This document shows positions 1 through 11,970 of a DNA stretch of 64,000 nt, piece by piece. A program made the position numbers and the translations under genes. A model generated the notes under the pieces. The model ran no database searches, was not told the DNA's origin, and worked only from the letters and a program-made list of their open reading frames with translations. Position 1 is the first letter of the stretch. Each line of letters starts with the position of its first letter. The DNA lies in assembly GCA_016647705.1 (NCBI GenBank), contig CM028340.1:10417001-10481000 (forward strand), in the 5' to 3' direction. This DNA comes from Eucommia ulmoides (taxonomy: Eukaryota > Streptophyta > Magnoliopsida > Garryales > Eucommiaceae).

Positions 1-1172
1 TAAAATTTGGTTATGATAATCACGGTACTCGATAATAACGACAACCAATCCTTGTGGACACGATACCCCTACGCTCCCCAACTTTATTAAAACTTGACCT
101 CGTACACTTGCGAGTTGTCATTACGCGAGTGTATATATATGGGAAATAAATCAGCTCTCTAATGGCTAGTTCCCACGTATTATGACACTTAAATGCTCTC
201 TTAGACCCCTTATATCATTATGACTTCATTTTGGTTCAATTCATTTAATATAACTTTTAAATCTCTCAATTAAGTCCCCCAAATATTTCTCAATCTCAAT
301 TAAATAGAATAGAAACAATTTTATGTACCAAATTGAGAAACAATCAAACTTAATGAACCAAATCAATTGGAATTAAATAATAGATGAAGCATATATTCAT
401 TATTATAAAATCCCTAAAATCTCTCACAAATCCCAACAAAAAACGTTACTTTTAGATATGAATTCAGAATCCTCAATATCCTAAAACTGCGCCTTCAGTT
501 GACCGACCAGTCGACCGCTTGATTCAGGATGTAGCCAAGCCAAAGTTGTTGCGTCCATTGGTCGACCTATCTGTCAACTTAGAGATTCAGAGAGTTCAAT
601 TTATCTTCACCCGTCGACCTACCTGTCGACTTAGAGATTCAGAGAGTTTAATTTCTCTTCACCGGTAGTCCTACCTGTCGACTTAGAGATATATAGAGTT
701 TCAGTTGTTTTATCCGATCGACCTACCACTCGTCTTATGCTTATTGGATCCCTTTTCTACACTCATTTTGAACTCATTCTTATTTACGTTTTCACCCCTT
801 TAACCATTTTATTTTCTTAATTAGCTCCACTAAATATTTAAATTCAATTTTAATCCATTAAACATATTTCATTTGCAATCACACGTAGGAGCAAATAATT
901 TTATCTTATCAAAACACACATAAACAATAAAAACTTTTGTGCCATGTGTGTTCCTGATTGGGATATTAAGAGTTGAAATTCAATTGTGTTATTTTTCCTA
1001 ATTTCTTCAAACACTTAAATTTTCATCATCTTTGTCATCATCATTTAGCATCTGTTCATAATTTGTCATCTCATCTTCATCTCTGAAACTAATAAACTGA
1101 AACACTTAACAAACCATTAGTCCCACAAAAAACATCAACATTTAATTATCCATCAAAATATTAGGATCAACA
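1..1172 (-). mobile_element. Ty1/copia LTR (element H), 3' LTR, cut by window edge
   Basis: This is a long terminal repeat of the same SIRE/Maximus-like family as the copia element at 15,215-51,708, read in reverse. The stretch 1,096-1,172 matches the reverse complement of the LTR start at 49,284 almost base for base, and it ends in CA followed by a polypurine tract. That makes it the 3' LTR of a minus-strand element. The region 480-540 also matches the reverse complement of the GGTCAACCGACC-rich part of that LTR. The rest of the LTR lies left of the window. Confidence 0.8.
560..715. repeat. Tandem repeat, 3 copies of about 51 bp, inside copia LTR H
   Basis: Three successive units start near 560, 612 and 663. 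Each opens with a GTCGACCTACCTGTCGACTT-like block and continues AGAGATTCAGAGAGTT. The third copy is the most decayed. I do not see this expansion in the two LTRs of the copia element at 15,215-51,708, so it is specific to this copy. Confidence 0.75.
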
Positions 1173-1400
1173 ATCTCCCCCTTTTTTATGATGACAATTA
1201 ACTTTGATGTTTTGTTTAAAACAATAATATAACCACACTCCCTCTGAATCCGAGGACGGGTTTTATAACTCTTTGAAACATAATAATGAAGATATTATAA
1301 AACATAATCAATAAAGTACAAATTTAAAAATAAAAATTCCCCCTTAATAAAATATCAACTAATTCTCCCCATTTGCCATCTTCAAAAATAAAATTTAGAC
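1173..1400 (-). mobile_element. Polypurine tract and 3' internal end of copia element H
   Basis: Positions 1,173-1,187 are the reverse complement of an AAAAAAGGGGGAGAT-type polypurine tract, which primes plus-strand DNA in retrotransposons. The next about 130 bases match, in reverse, the sequence just upstream of the 3' LTR at 49,284, including the block near 1,245-1,262 around ATCCGAGGACGGG. No coding sequence of this element is recognisable to the right. It is either cut away or too decayed. Confidence 0.75.
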
Positions 1401-2460
1401 GCGAGGGGGGGGGGGGGGGGGGGGAAGAATAGAAAACACTACTCTAGGTAAATATCATTATGCCTAGGCTATACCGAAAACATCATTCAAAGTATGTAAT
1501 CTTCCTCCATATAATTAAAATTGAGCAAATTCATGCATATGTGAATAATCATAACATTTCAACAACGTAGTATTATATCAATTAATATCTTCCTAGAATC
1601 TAGAAACATGTAATCTTTAACACACTAGAATAGAAGCATATCTCAAGAATAATTTATCAATTATTCTCATCAACATGTATGATCACTAATTAATTCCAAG
1701 CACTTTTAATCCTATCAATCAATGAAGTTATCCCAAGTAACATGCTTCGCATAAGAACATGAATCTTAATAATAACATGCATAATGAAATTTTAAAACCC
1801 TTCCAAAATAATCATATCAAGATCTCATTTCAAAATGCATAAAATATCAACTTAATTCACTTAACTCATTTTCTAAATCACGTAACATGTTTCAAAATTT
1901 AACTCATGATCACTACTTGATATAAACACATAAAAACATGTTAATACTCCATAACTAAATGTGATTCTCAGAATCACCCTACAATGTTTGTAAGACAAAA
2001 CGTGAACACATTATTAAAAATAGGTCTTAGAAACAATCACCAACTTACCTATTTGGTAAGTTGGGCACCTCCCTCTTTAAATTTAATGAATTTAAAATGC
2101 GGAGGGTTAGGAGTCATTTTCTATCTTTTGGGACAACTTTGCTCTTTACCTCATTTATACCGATGATTGATTTGGGTGCGCAATTCTTCTTTGCTTGCTT
2201 GTATCCTCTGAACCTTTGATTTTTGCCATTTTATTTATTGATGATTCCTTTTGCATGTATCGCTTGTGGCTTCCTAGTGATATTCCATCTTGGATTTTGT
2301 ACAACTTTTCTCTTTGCACATTTCTCTTGTGGCTTCTTTGCAACTACACATTTTGTCTTCGGTGTATTTTTTCGCTTTGTATGAGTTGCTTGTGGATCTT
2401 TGGTGACTTCCTATTTTAGTTTTGATATAACTTCTTTGTTTGCTCCTTTAGGTCCAATTT
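1401..2460. other. Unassigned AT-rich sequence
   Basis: There is a pure run of 20 G at 1,405-1,424. From 2,150 to 2,420 short phrases such as CTTGTGGCTTC recur, and in reverse they give a lysine-rich peptide of about 60 codons (2,155-2,343) that I cannot place. The sequence may be more of copia element H. I see no gene that I can support. Confidence 0.4.
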
Positions 2461-2995
2461 TAAGAGGAATGGGATTAGGGTTTCGGACAAGTAGAAGAAA
2501 TATGATACCGGAATAATTTTGCCAACCAGATCTGGCCATCGCCGACCACCGATGACCTTCGCCGACCATTCCAATTCAAATCCTTAGTCTGAGACTATTT
2601 TCAAAACATGAAAACTACGAAAATCAATTAAAATAGAGGGGAAATTATTACCTTATGAGAACGAAACGAAGATTTTGAGAACGAATTAGCCCTGAGATTT
2701 GTCGATCTGATCTCTCAGATTCAGTTAATGAAGCCCCAAGCCCCGAGCCTATGTTACACAAATCGATGGGCCTCCCATCGGTGACGATAGGAAGAAAAAC
2801 GACGAGGAGACGATTTTGTCGATGGTAAAGTGATTGAGAGGAAAATGAGAAGAACCAAAGGGTTTGGAGTGGGTATGAGGACTAACAGAGTGAGAGTAAG
2901 TAGGGGGAAACCAAAACCAAACTTACTTTTCTTTCTTTTTTCACCAAATGCGTGAGCGAGAGAGAGGGCACCTTTTTTTTTTTTTTTTTTTTTTT
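2461..2995 (-). other. Leader-exon-like sequence, minus strand, no ORF
   Basis: Read on the minus strand, 2,652-2,970 is TC-rich like a plant 5' leader. It ends in a plausible splice donor (CATAAG then GTAAT, joint between 2,652 and 2,651). No long ORF follows. A 23-base T run closes the stretch at 2,973-2,995. It may be a gene fragment carried by the neighbouring transposon, but I cannot identify any protein. Confidence 0.3.
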
Positions 2996-3373
2996 AATTT
3001 GTGCAAATATCAATTAATTTATTTTAATATATGTAGTTAAATTATAATAGGACACAAAATTGTGCCCTAATATAGTTTGTATTTTTAGGGCACTATTTTA
3101 TGTCCTTTTACATTATATATAGATATTAATTTATTTAACTATTAATTAAATTCTATTGGGACACTACTTTGTGTTCTGTTCAATATTTGATTATAGGGCA
3201 CAATACATATATTATCCCGAAAAGTACCTTTATAGTGTACAAGACATATAGTGTCGCAACAAATTGACTTTTATGCGACATTCCAATTTTGTGCCCCGAA
3301 AAGTACCTTTATAAGGCACAATACATATAGCGTCCCAACAGAGGTGCCTTTATAGGTAGTTTTTGTTGTAGTG
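2996..3373. mobile_element. CACTA (En/Spm) transposon terminal fragment
   Basis: The stretch ends at 3,360-3,373 with the reverse complement of CACTACAACAAAAA, the usual terminal inverted repeat start of plant CACTA elements. The 370 bases before it are filled with short subterminal repeats in both orientations (GGGCAC, AAAGTACCTTTATA, CACAATACATAT), also typical of the family. I found no matching second terminus and no transposase, so this is one end of a decayed or non-autonomous copy. Confidence 0.65.
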
Positions 3374-4440
3374 ATAAGATGATACACGGTCTATCTTATA
3401 GGATGCGGGAAGGATGACACTCGATCAACCGACTCTTGGTTGTGACCTGTACCTAAAGGGTTATCCTACATATCTCAAATTAGTAAGAATCAGGTAACAT
3501 GTAGTTTTGACACGCAAATTAAATCAAGAATAGGTGTAATGGTTCTGGTTTAGAGAAGCCAATTTTGGGGTGTTTAGTAAGTGTGAGACTGAGGTTGACG
3601 ATTTAATATCGTGGTGGCTTGACTGAACCCCCATGAGGGCGCCTACATATCTTAGACTTAACTGAGAATTAGGTCTAATGTAGTTTAGACTCGTGATGTG
3701 GATCAATATTTTTGTGGAACATGTTCTTGGTTAGAGAAACTGATTCCTCGGTTGTCATATCAATATGAGATTGAAAATGATTGAGAGAACTCACAACAGA
3801 CAAAGACCCTTAGGAAACTCAATACTTAGTAGAGTTTCTTGGCTACATCCTACCTGGGATTACCTGACAAGGACTAGAAAATATCCTGGGAGAAATTTAA
3901 TCTCGGATAAAATGTGCCCCAGTCGTAGACTGGGGTTGAAAATGCATGTTTATTTTTGGGGATTATAGTTTTCATTTTTGAATTTTTTTTCATTGATTAT
4001 GATTGGGATTGGCGTGAGTCTTATATCAAGAAACTTTGCAGGGAGAAGATCTTATATAAAGTGCCCCAGCTCTAGCTGGGACGACTCTTATCATAGAGTC
4101 TCAATGGAGAAACCGAATATAATGTGCCCCAACTCCAGCTGGGGCTAATCTCGTTATAGAATCTAAATGAATAAACCGGATATAATGTCCAGCTATAGCT
4201 GGGGTGCAAAAATGTCTCCTGCGTGTTCCAAGGATGCGGAAGAGCCCATATAGGTCACCTCTATATCCTAAACAGAGCATGCGATTAGTAGTCTTAGTTT
4301 TAGTATGGAAACTCATGTTGGCTTGTTTATGTATTATTGGTATTAGTGGTTCTAGATGGTCATCCTCGGATGACCGAAACCCACCGAGGTTACCTATATA
4401 CACTGAGTTCCTAGGTTAGGAATCCAGTTGAAATGTAGTT
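3374..4440. repeat. Tat-LTR-like repeat with hairpin motifs
   Basis: This stretch contains two copies (3,459-3,513 and 3,637-3,690) of a 50-base block of the type CCTACATATC...ATCAGGT...ATGTAGTT. The same block recurs at 13,531-14,370 and inside the Tat-like LTR at 57,135-57,190. A cluster of CCCCAGC/GCTGGGG hairpins follows. There is no coding sequence. I assign it to an old Tat-type LTR by motif only. Confidence 0.4.
3917..4205. repeat. Array of four short palindromes
   Basis: The four hairpins are CCCCAGTC-GTA-GACTGGGG (3,917-3,935), CCCAGCT-CT-AGCTGGG (4,065-4,080), GCCCCA with TGGGGC (4,126-4,145) and CCAGCTATAGCTGG (4,189-4,202). The last two lie in tandem units 63 bases apart, each introduced by AAACCG-ATATAATGT. 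The stems differ in sequence but each is self-complementary. Confidence 0.8.
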
Positions 4441-7400
4441 CATGTAAAGCCTGATCCTTGCACATTCATACTTTTAGTTGCATTTTAGAATATTTAGAAA
4501 AATAATGGGGTGCATTGTGCTATTTTATATTTATTTTAAAAATTTAGGGGCTAATATGTTAATTTTAATTTTGACTTTTAAAGTTTAGGGGATTATTAGG
4601 TTATTTAAAATATGATTTTAAAAGTTTTGAGATATAATTAATATTTTTTTTATTTCAAGAGAGGTAAAAATATAAATTAATAAATAAATTAAATAAAAAC
4701 AATGTGGTACACGTTGTTTCCTTCCTAAGGAAGGAAACAACATAAGACCACACACGCACACATATATATATTTATAAATCACAACATATTTACATTTTGA
4801 GACATTTTGAGCCATAGAATCGAATATCATATGGCTAAGATTACACCTGGAGACATTTTACATTTGAGACATTTTGGACCCTTAGATCAATATCCAATGG
4901 ACAAAATTAAATGATACCAAGAGATATTTTTGGCCATCCGATTAGATTAGATCAAGGGTTGAGATTAACTTTATAGATTAATTATTCACTAAAACTCTTA
5001 ATTGATAGGGTTAGGGTTAGTTCGTTCTCCTCTAACCTTCATCTTTCCCTCTTCCATATCATCATTCCATCACCTCCATCGCCACCACCGCTGTCACCTC
5101 CTTCATCACCATCGCTGAAAATTGGATTCTGTCTCCCATCTCGATTCTCTTTCCCTCACCATCCTTGTTGTGCCATCACCTCCCTGTCAGCACCCTCTTC
5201 CTTCTCCTCTCCCTCGCTCCTAATACTTCCCCATACCGTCGTTGAGCCATCACCGCTGGTTCTACTCTCTGTATTTTAGAAACCTTGTTCGATCCTATTT
5301 TTTTAGCCGTTGATCGATCGCTCATCTTTGCATAGTCTTCGATCGATCGATCCTCAAAGCACCAATCTTTGATCGATCCATCAATCTCTCTCTCTCTCTT
5401 GATGCTCCATGCACCAATTTCCAACCTTCGATCGATTAATTCTTCGTCGGTGACCTACGACTCCGTCGACAACCCTATTTCCGTAGATCTCTGAATCTTT
5501 CCATCTAGCCTAACCCAGCCCAACCCATGTATTTTCTCTCTATCTGCCGGTGGTAATACTCCATTCTCTCAGATATGTGCATAAATTCCCAAACATATGA
5601 AAATTTGTGCACGTATATGTATAATTAATTATGAAAATTACATGCTAATTGTATTTTGTTTTTGTTAATGCTTGGACAGGAAATTTTAATTTCAGGAATT
5701 TATCTCTATCTATTTATCCTATAGTTTAGAAATTTCAGGTATGTTGAACCTACACCCAAATTTCGTTTACCTCAACCCTAATTTCTGTTTAGTGTTTCTG
5801 TTCTCAAAAAACTTAGAAAATGAATGAGTTTGTTTAGTAATTCTGTTAATGTTTTTGTTCTACTCCCCTGTTCTATTTGATGGTGTTTGTTTAGTGTTCA
5901 CTTAGATGGCGTGTTTTCTCTTGAACCGAGTATATTTGTGTCTATGTCTCATTTGGATCTTGATTTTCTGAATGCTGAAATTTTCCATATACACTTGTAA
6001 TTAATTATACCTGATAAATTGAATAATTAAATTAATATAGATCTAGGTCAATAATCGAATAGCAAATATGTGCTTATTCTTTCTGAAGTAATTAGATCCA
6101 TATCAATAATCGGTTAATCTATCGGGTATATTGTTCTCTAAGAGTCAATTATCTTCTTCAATTTCTGCCCTCTATAGGTATTTTTTCCAGGTCTTTGTCG
6201 ATCTCGCATAAGTTGTGCAAGAAATCGTCCACCAATCTCCAGGTAAGTCTCTCATATCCATTTCTTCTTAGATTTGTTTAACGAATCATATAGGTTAGTC
6301 TATGTATCTCGCACACCGGCCATGCTCTATTTTGTCTGAAATCAATAACAGAACTTCTTGGGTTGTGATATTTGCTTGATCTGTTTCTAATTTTGTGTAA
6401 AAAAAAAATTGGGCAGAACTTCTTCTCAAATCTACCACAAAATTGGTATTGATGTTTGAGTTTTTTAATATCTTTTTCCAGTGATTTGATTTCTTTATTT
6501 TTCAGATATCCAAGTAAAACGTCTTCTATGGATAACATAATAGCAAGAAGTGAGTCAATTAGCCTAAACCTCTATTTTTATTTTTATTTTTATTTTGGAT
6601 TTCTCTTACTAATTTGACTAATCCTGTTTGGGGTTTCAATATTTTGCTCCAATTGAAATTATGTCAGTATATCACATGTTAGATGTGTATCCATGTATAA
6701 TCACCATTACATGTTAGGTGGCCTAAACCTCTATTTTTTTGGATTTCTCTTGCCTTACCTCTAAAATTAGCTGTCTAGATTTTGATTTCAAAAATAATTT
6801 TGACAATGATTTGTGAATTTTGAAGGAGTAAATATGATAGAATTTTCTTTGAGAAAGTGATGTAGTTTAGATTGTGATTACTAGACTAAGGTTGACAATA
6901 TTTGGTGAATTGAAGCAACACATGTGATTTGCAACTTGGGTTTTTTCTCTTTGCATAGTATGATTATAATGCACATTGACATTATTTATTAGCTGTTTTC
7001 CGGCTATAATTGAGGACTCATATGGAATTTGTTAAGATCAATGTGAAATTTTAATTATTATTAGTTTCTTTATTGTAGGTTCATCTGATGCACCATCTAT
7101 AGGCACCACTATCAACCTAGTTGTTGTTTTGACTCAGGAAGGTGTCGGAGTCATCTCGAAAGGTCCATCTTCTAATGCCTATACTCCATAGTGCCAATTC
7201 TAACACAAAGGCCCCCACAACCCCTTCAAAGGGAATGCTTAGATTATTGTACATTAAGCGGTGGTATTTTTTACTTCGTCGAATTTCTAATATGGGATGT
7301 TTTGACGTAAGTAATTGGATTTACTAAGATTATTATTAATTTGATTTTATGCTTCATACTCCAGGAGATGCATCTAGGTCATTACTATTTTATGTTTTTT

Positions 7401-7577
7401 TTTTTAATTCTTTAGTTTCTAAAGTAATGATCATTGAGCCATATTTTAGATCCAACTGATAGTGTCAAAAGGTTTAACCTCATGTTTGGTTCTTATTTGA
7501 CAGGCATTAAATAATAGGGCACATGTTGTGTTCAAATTTCATACATTCCTTCGTTGATGTAAAGATCTGCCACCACA
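4441..7577. other. AT-rich non-coding sequence with leader-like and exon-like pieces
   Basis: I see no protein-coding gene. The region 5,030-5,560 is pyrimidine-rich like a plant 5' untranslated leader. A 52-base piece at 6,191-6,242 is flanked by TTTTTCCAG and GTAAGT, good acceptor and donor signals, and is open in one frame. Another acceptor-like TTATTGTAG ends at 7,079. These could be pieces of one captured or dead transcript lying upstream of the fragment at 7,578, but their identity is unknown. Confidence 0.35.
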
Positions 7578-7945
7578 ATGCCGACTGTCAGTGTCGATCG
7601 AGACCACCTATTGGAGGCCCTAAGTCACACTTACTATGAGTTCTCTATTCTCTCTCCAATCGTCTTCTTTCCCAAACAGAGCGTCTATTTGGTTGTAAAT
7701 CCTCACCATCTTCATTTTGCATAAGAAGAATTTGAAGTTTTGGGCTTCAGCTTCGATATTGAGCTAGATGACTTTGTAAGCACGCACGCAACCCATTTCA
7801 ACATATATTTGTGTTTATGTATTGTTTGTTGTAATTGTGTACTCTATTTTGAATGCAAACTATAGAGATGGCAATTATTAGAAATGAAAAACATCTGGAA
7901 GAAGGCTCCGAAAACGAAGAAGTTATACACAAATTGAAGTCTTGA
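7578..7945 (+). pseudogene. Phenylalanyl-tRNA synthetase beta subunit, N-terminal fragment
   Basis: Three blocks in order match the N-terminus of the cytosolic PheRS beta chain, the subunit that pairs with alpha to charge tRNA-Phe. An ATG at 7,578 opens MPTVSVDRDHLLEALSHTYY (to 7,637). Positions 7,725-7,775 read EEFEVLGFSFDIELDDF and are followed at once by a GTAAGC donor. An acceptor (CTATAG, ending 7,865) leads to 7,865-7,942, reading EMAIIRNEKHLEEG and on to VIHKLKS, then a stop. The family starts MPTVSV and continues with an IELDDV then AIIRKEKH region, so order and spacing fit. The 84 bases between blocks 1 and 2 lack GT-AG borders and hold a stop. Nothing of the remaining roughly 500 residues is found downstream. 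I read it as a broken gene fragment, perhaps captured by a transposon. A live 5' end with a missed exon structure is much less likely. Confidence 0.75.
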
Positions 7946-9328
7946 CAAATAGGTATTTTTAACAGTAAATTGAAGTTTTAACGAACATGCATTCTTAACA
8001 ATGTTATCATTTGGTAATGCTTAAAATGGATACCTAAGATTAGTTGTTTCTTATTTTGTTTTTGTTTTTTTTTTCTTTTAATATAATAATATAGCAATTA
8101 TTGTTGGTCTTAATTGATGTATAGATTTTGTGTTTGTTTAAAAATTAATGTTTTCTAGAGAGTGAAATTTTTTATCATAAGGTGTTCCTCAATGATGATG
8201 AAAAATGTTGAAATTCTTATTTTTAACCATTATATTGAATATTGTTTTCTTAATTATAATTTCTCAAATAATTGGGTATCACGTGACATAGGAGCCGGAA
8301 TTATAGTTTCTCAATGATGATAGAAAAAAATATTTTCTTTTTGGGTTTAAAATTAAAAAGTGTATAGTGGAAGTCATCTCCATGTTGAATTTTCTTTTCA
8401 TTTTTTGTTGATTAGGTTTAGACCATGTTGAAAATTGTGCGTGAAAAAATCAACCAGCTTGGAGAGGTTAATGCATGAGCTTATAGTATATTCATATTTT
8501 TGTCCTTTTATGGGTAAATAATTAATTGTTTGATTATGATTTTGATCGCAATATTGTTCTTGAAATCATAAAAACATATGCTTAAGAGAAGCAACAAAAT
8601 TATTTTTTTTATATGTTTAAGAGAAGCAACAAAATCATTCCGGTTAATGGGACAGATAGTCCGGCTTTAATGTAAGACCAATTAATACATATAGCTTTTG
8701 TTTGTTTTCTTCTGAAATCACAACTAATCTAGAAGTATAGTTTAAACCTCATTTATGGTATGGATTACAAAAGAATGGATCAGCATTTATGCATCAAATA
8801 TAAATGTTTTATCACTGTTTGATCATCGTAAAATGTGACAAAATTATGATGCCTGAATATATATTACACACATAGACACATGCATACAAATACGTATATA
8901 TACTGGTGGAGTTTTCACGTTTCTACTTCTATTCCATGGTTTTTGGGAATAGAAAAACAAATCTGGTAATTCTGTTCCCATTAATTTAATCTAAAAACTC
9001 CGGGAGCAGAATATAAAAACGTTTCAGGATCCTGTGAACAAAAAAAGAAAAACTATGAATAGAACCATATATAAACTGTTAGTTTTTTGTAATTGTAATT
9101 TTTTTTCTTTAATTTTTTTCTTCTTCACATATTCTCTCCATTTTCACTATATTTAATTTGTGGTGCATTTGGAATATATAAATTGTTAGTTATTTATTCT
9201 TTTCAGATTTTTTGATTTTTGTCTCAACCTTCTCTTCCTCCTAGATACATTTATGTTTTGTTTTTGTTCTTTATTTATTTATTTGTTTCGCCAGATTTTT
9301 TTGAACAGATTTGATATTATTTTTTATG

Positions 9329-9372
<44 letters not shown>

Positions 9373-11916
9373 GCGTGTTCCCAATTCTATACCTTTTTTT
9401 TTTTGGTTCATGTGCATGCATGTTCATGTTCAATTGATATATATATTTTGGATTAAAATTGTGTGAAATGAATTATTTTAAAAATATTGAATTGGCGCAT
9501 TTACGATCATTTCTGCATCATTTCCATGGAACGTATTGATAGCACTATGTGTTGTTAGTGAAAAGCATCCAAACAGAACTTGCCATAACCATATTGTTTC
9601 AAGAATCCTAAGTTAAGTGTATTTTTAATTAATCTTTTTCTACATTATTTTGATGGTTAAATGAGTCTTCTTCTGGATTATGTTGATGGTTAAATTTCTT
9701 ATGGTATTTTTGGTTTAGTCTATTTTTATTTAGTTCCAATGTGGAACTGTTAATTAATTTTATTTTGAATTAGGCTAATGTTTATTGTTCCGTGGTTTCA
9801 TTTCGCATGTGATTTGGTAAGATATTTTATAGGAAACCCCTTTGATGGATTGGAGAAAGAGACAATAGAAATAATTCCAACAAAGGTAATTGTTCATTCT
9901 CTTTCTTTCTCTCTCATTTTTTTTTATTTATTTTTTTATTTTTTTAATGTGGTTGGAACATTGGGTTTTGAAGGAGATTGATTAGGTGATTTATAGTGCA
10001 TGTTGATCAGAACAAATGTGATTTAAGGAGATTGACAGATTGAATCAGTTGCCACTTGATGTATGTCTGGATATTCTCAGCATTAGAAAATGCTCATTTG
10101 GTCTTTAGCCATTTCAGCATCTTCCTCTCTCTTTTCTTACCATCTGAGTTTCTTTCAGTACCCGAAGTTGACTTTTTTCTGATTTAATATAGGTACATAT
10201 ATGTTGTTTTCTAATTTTTTAGGGTTTCAAAAGCTAAGAATGGTGGAAAACGTGCTCTCTATCACTTTTTTGGTCTATGTACTTTTTATTTTTTATTTTT
10301 TTTAATATCTTATGTTCTAATGATTTGAGTTTCTCCCTACATGTTTATGATTTTATATAATTGTTTTTTTCTTACAGATTGTATTACTTCTATTATTTGG
10401 CAGTGGTGCGGTGAAGATGAGGGTTGCTGTGTTACTATAATACTGTTTCTTCTTTTAATAATTGGGAAATCGTAGATTTTCATAGCAGCAATAGAGGAGT
10501 TGAGGAGTTGATGGTTTTGAAGACACTGCCGTATATTCTGATGAGGAAATTGAGGTGACTAGGTGCAATACTCTAAATCTTAATTATTACTTTTTTTAAA
10601 GTAGTGTTCATTTGAAATCTGGGTTGTATATGTCAATATATATTTTTTTTTATTATTTTTTTTTTCATGATTTGCAAGCCTCCTAATATGAAAAATGATT
10701 TTATTGGTTAATTTGTTCATTGCTCAGTATATTTAATTGTCGTATAAAATTTTTATAGTTAGTTTTTGTTTGGATACATAATATATAAATATATTAGTAT
10801 TTATCTTTAGTTACATATCTTTATTTGTTCTAGGTGATTGATTCACTTAGAGTGTTTTTTAACTAGATAGATGGATAAAAAATAAAATATTTCTTTTGAT
10901 ACTGGCTATGTACAGGTACAAGTTTAATATTATGCTTTCAATGTTGGCTAGAGTGCTGTTTATATTTGATTCGAATGAAAATAATGGTGTATTGTTTAAT
11001 TTGATGCCAGTAATTTCTTAGACTATTGTTGTATGTTGGTACGGGGATGCACAACTTCATGAATGAAACCGTATGTTATTTGGATTCTACTCCCTATAAT
11101 TTCTAGGGAAATTCCTTGTAAAGTCCCATTAATAAAGAACACTACTTTGTAGAGGACCATCTAAGATATTTTTTTTGCCTGGGGATGGTCCTTAGAAAGT
11201 GGTCTTTTCCACTTGTAGACCTTCCAACAAGATTCCCTAATTTCTATTTGTGCTTTTGTTGAATTTTTTGTTTTTGGTGTTGATATGATGGTTCATTTAT
11301 TTTGCGGTCTCTGTAAATTATTTATGGATGTGTAATTGTTAATTATTATTAATGTTCAAATGAAATAGGTGTAGAATATTTTATAAACAAATGAGCTTAT
11401 ATAAAAGAAAAAATCAAAATATGTTATTGCAGTATCCATGTCTTCAGACATATGTTATACAAAGGAGGTTATTATTGATGTTGAAACGATACGAGTGCCA
11501 GTGTCGATTGTTAGTTTTGATTATTGTTGTTAGTTATCATTATTGAATTATTGATTATTGATCTTCGACGGTTAGTTATTATTCATGTTCCTAAAAAATA
11601 GGTTCAAAATGTTATATATGTAGTGGAGGTTATGTCAATCTTTTTTTTTGGTTTTACACCCGTGTCTAATACAAATTAACGTGACAAGATTTTGTTAATT
11701 AGATAATAAATTAAATTTTAAATTTTCCATTATCCATATAATATCAATAATCAAATTAACAATCAAACTAAAAATGTTATATAAATTATTCGTAAATTAT
11801 TTTGTGATGACAATTATGGTCTTTAAATTTGTGTTATTTAAAATATGGATAATGTAATTTAATTAATTTTATGAATAATAATAAGGTAATTTAATTAATT
11901 TTAAATAAAAAAAAAA
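7946..11916. other. AT-rich non-coding sequence, nothing assigned
   Basis: About 4 kb without a gene I can support. It holds a 41-base T run (9,331-9,371), several shorter T or AT tracts, and a small hairpin ATGTC-TTCA-GACAT at 11,438-11,451. That hairpin resembles the Helitron-like end at 11,953. Short open stretches (for example 9,778-9,900) match nothing I know. Confidence 0.4.
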
Positions 11917-11953
11917 TTGTAACACGTGTCTTCAGGCACGGGTTATGCCCTAG
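11917..11953 (+). mobile_element. Helitron-like 3' terminus
   Basis: A stem CGTGTC (11,925-11,930), loop TTCA, stem GGCACG (11,935-11,940) is followed nine bases later by CTAG (11,950-11,953) and a T. Helitrons end in a short hairpin about 10 bases before CTRR and insert before a T. The 5' end (TC) cannot be located by eye and no Rep/helicase gene is present, so the element it belongs to, if real, is non-autonomous. Confidence 0.4.
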
Positions 11954-11970
11954 TATATATATATATATAT

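Noticed and set aside
5007-5020. Telomere-like AGGGTTAGGGTTAG
   Set aside because: Only two units of a very common plant phrase, with no array and no chromosome end around it.
9253-9456. Open frame of 67 codons with a run of phenylalanines
   Set aside because: The frame is produced by a 41-base T run. There is no start context or homology, so it is an artefact of low complexity.
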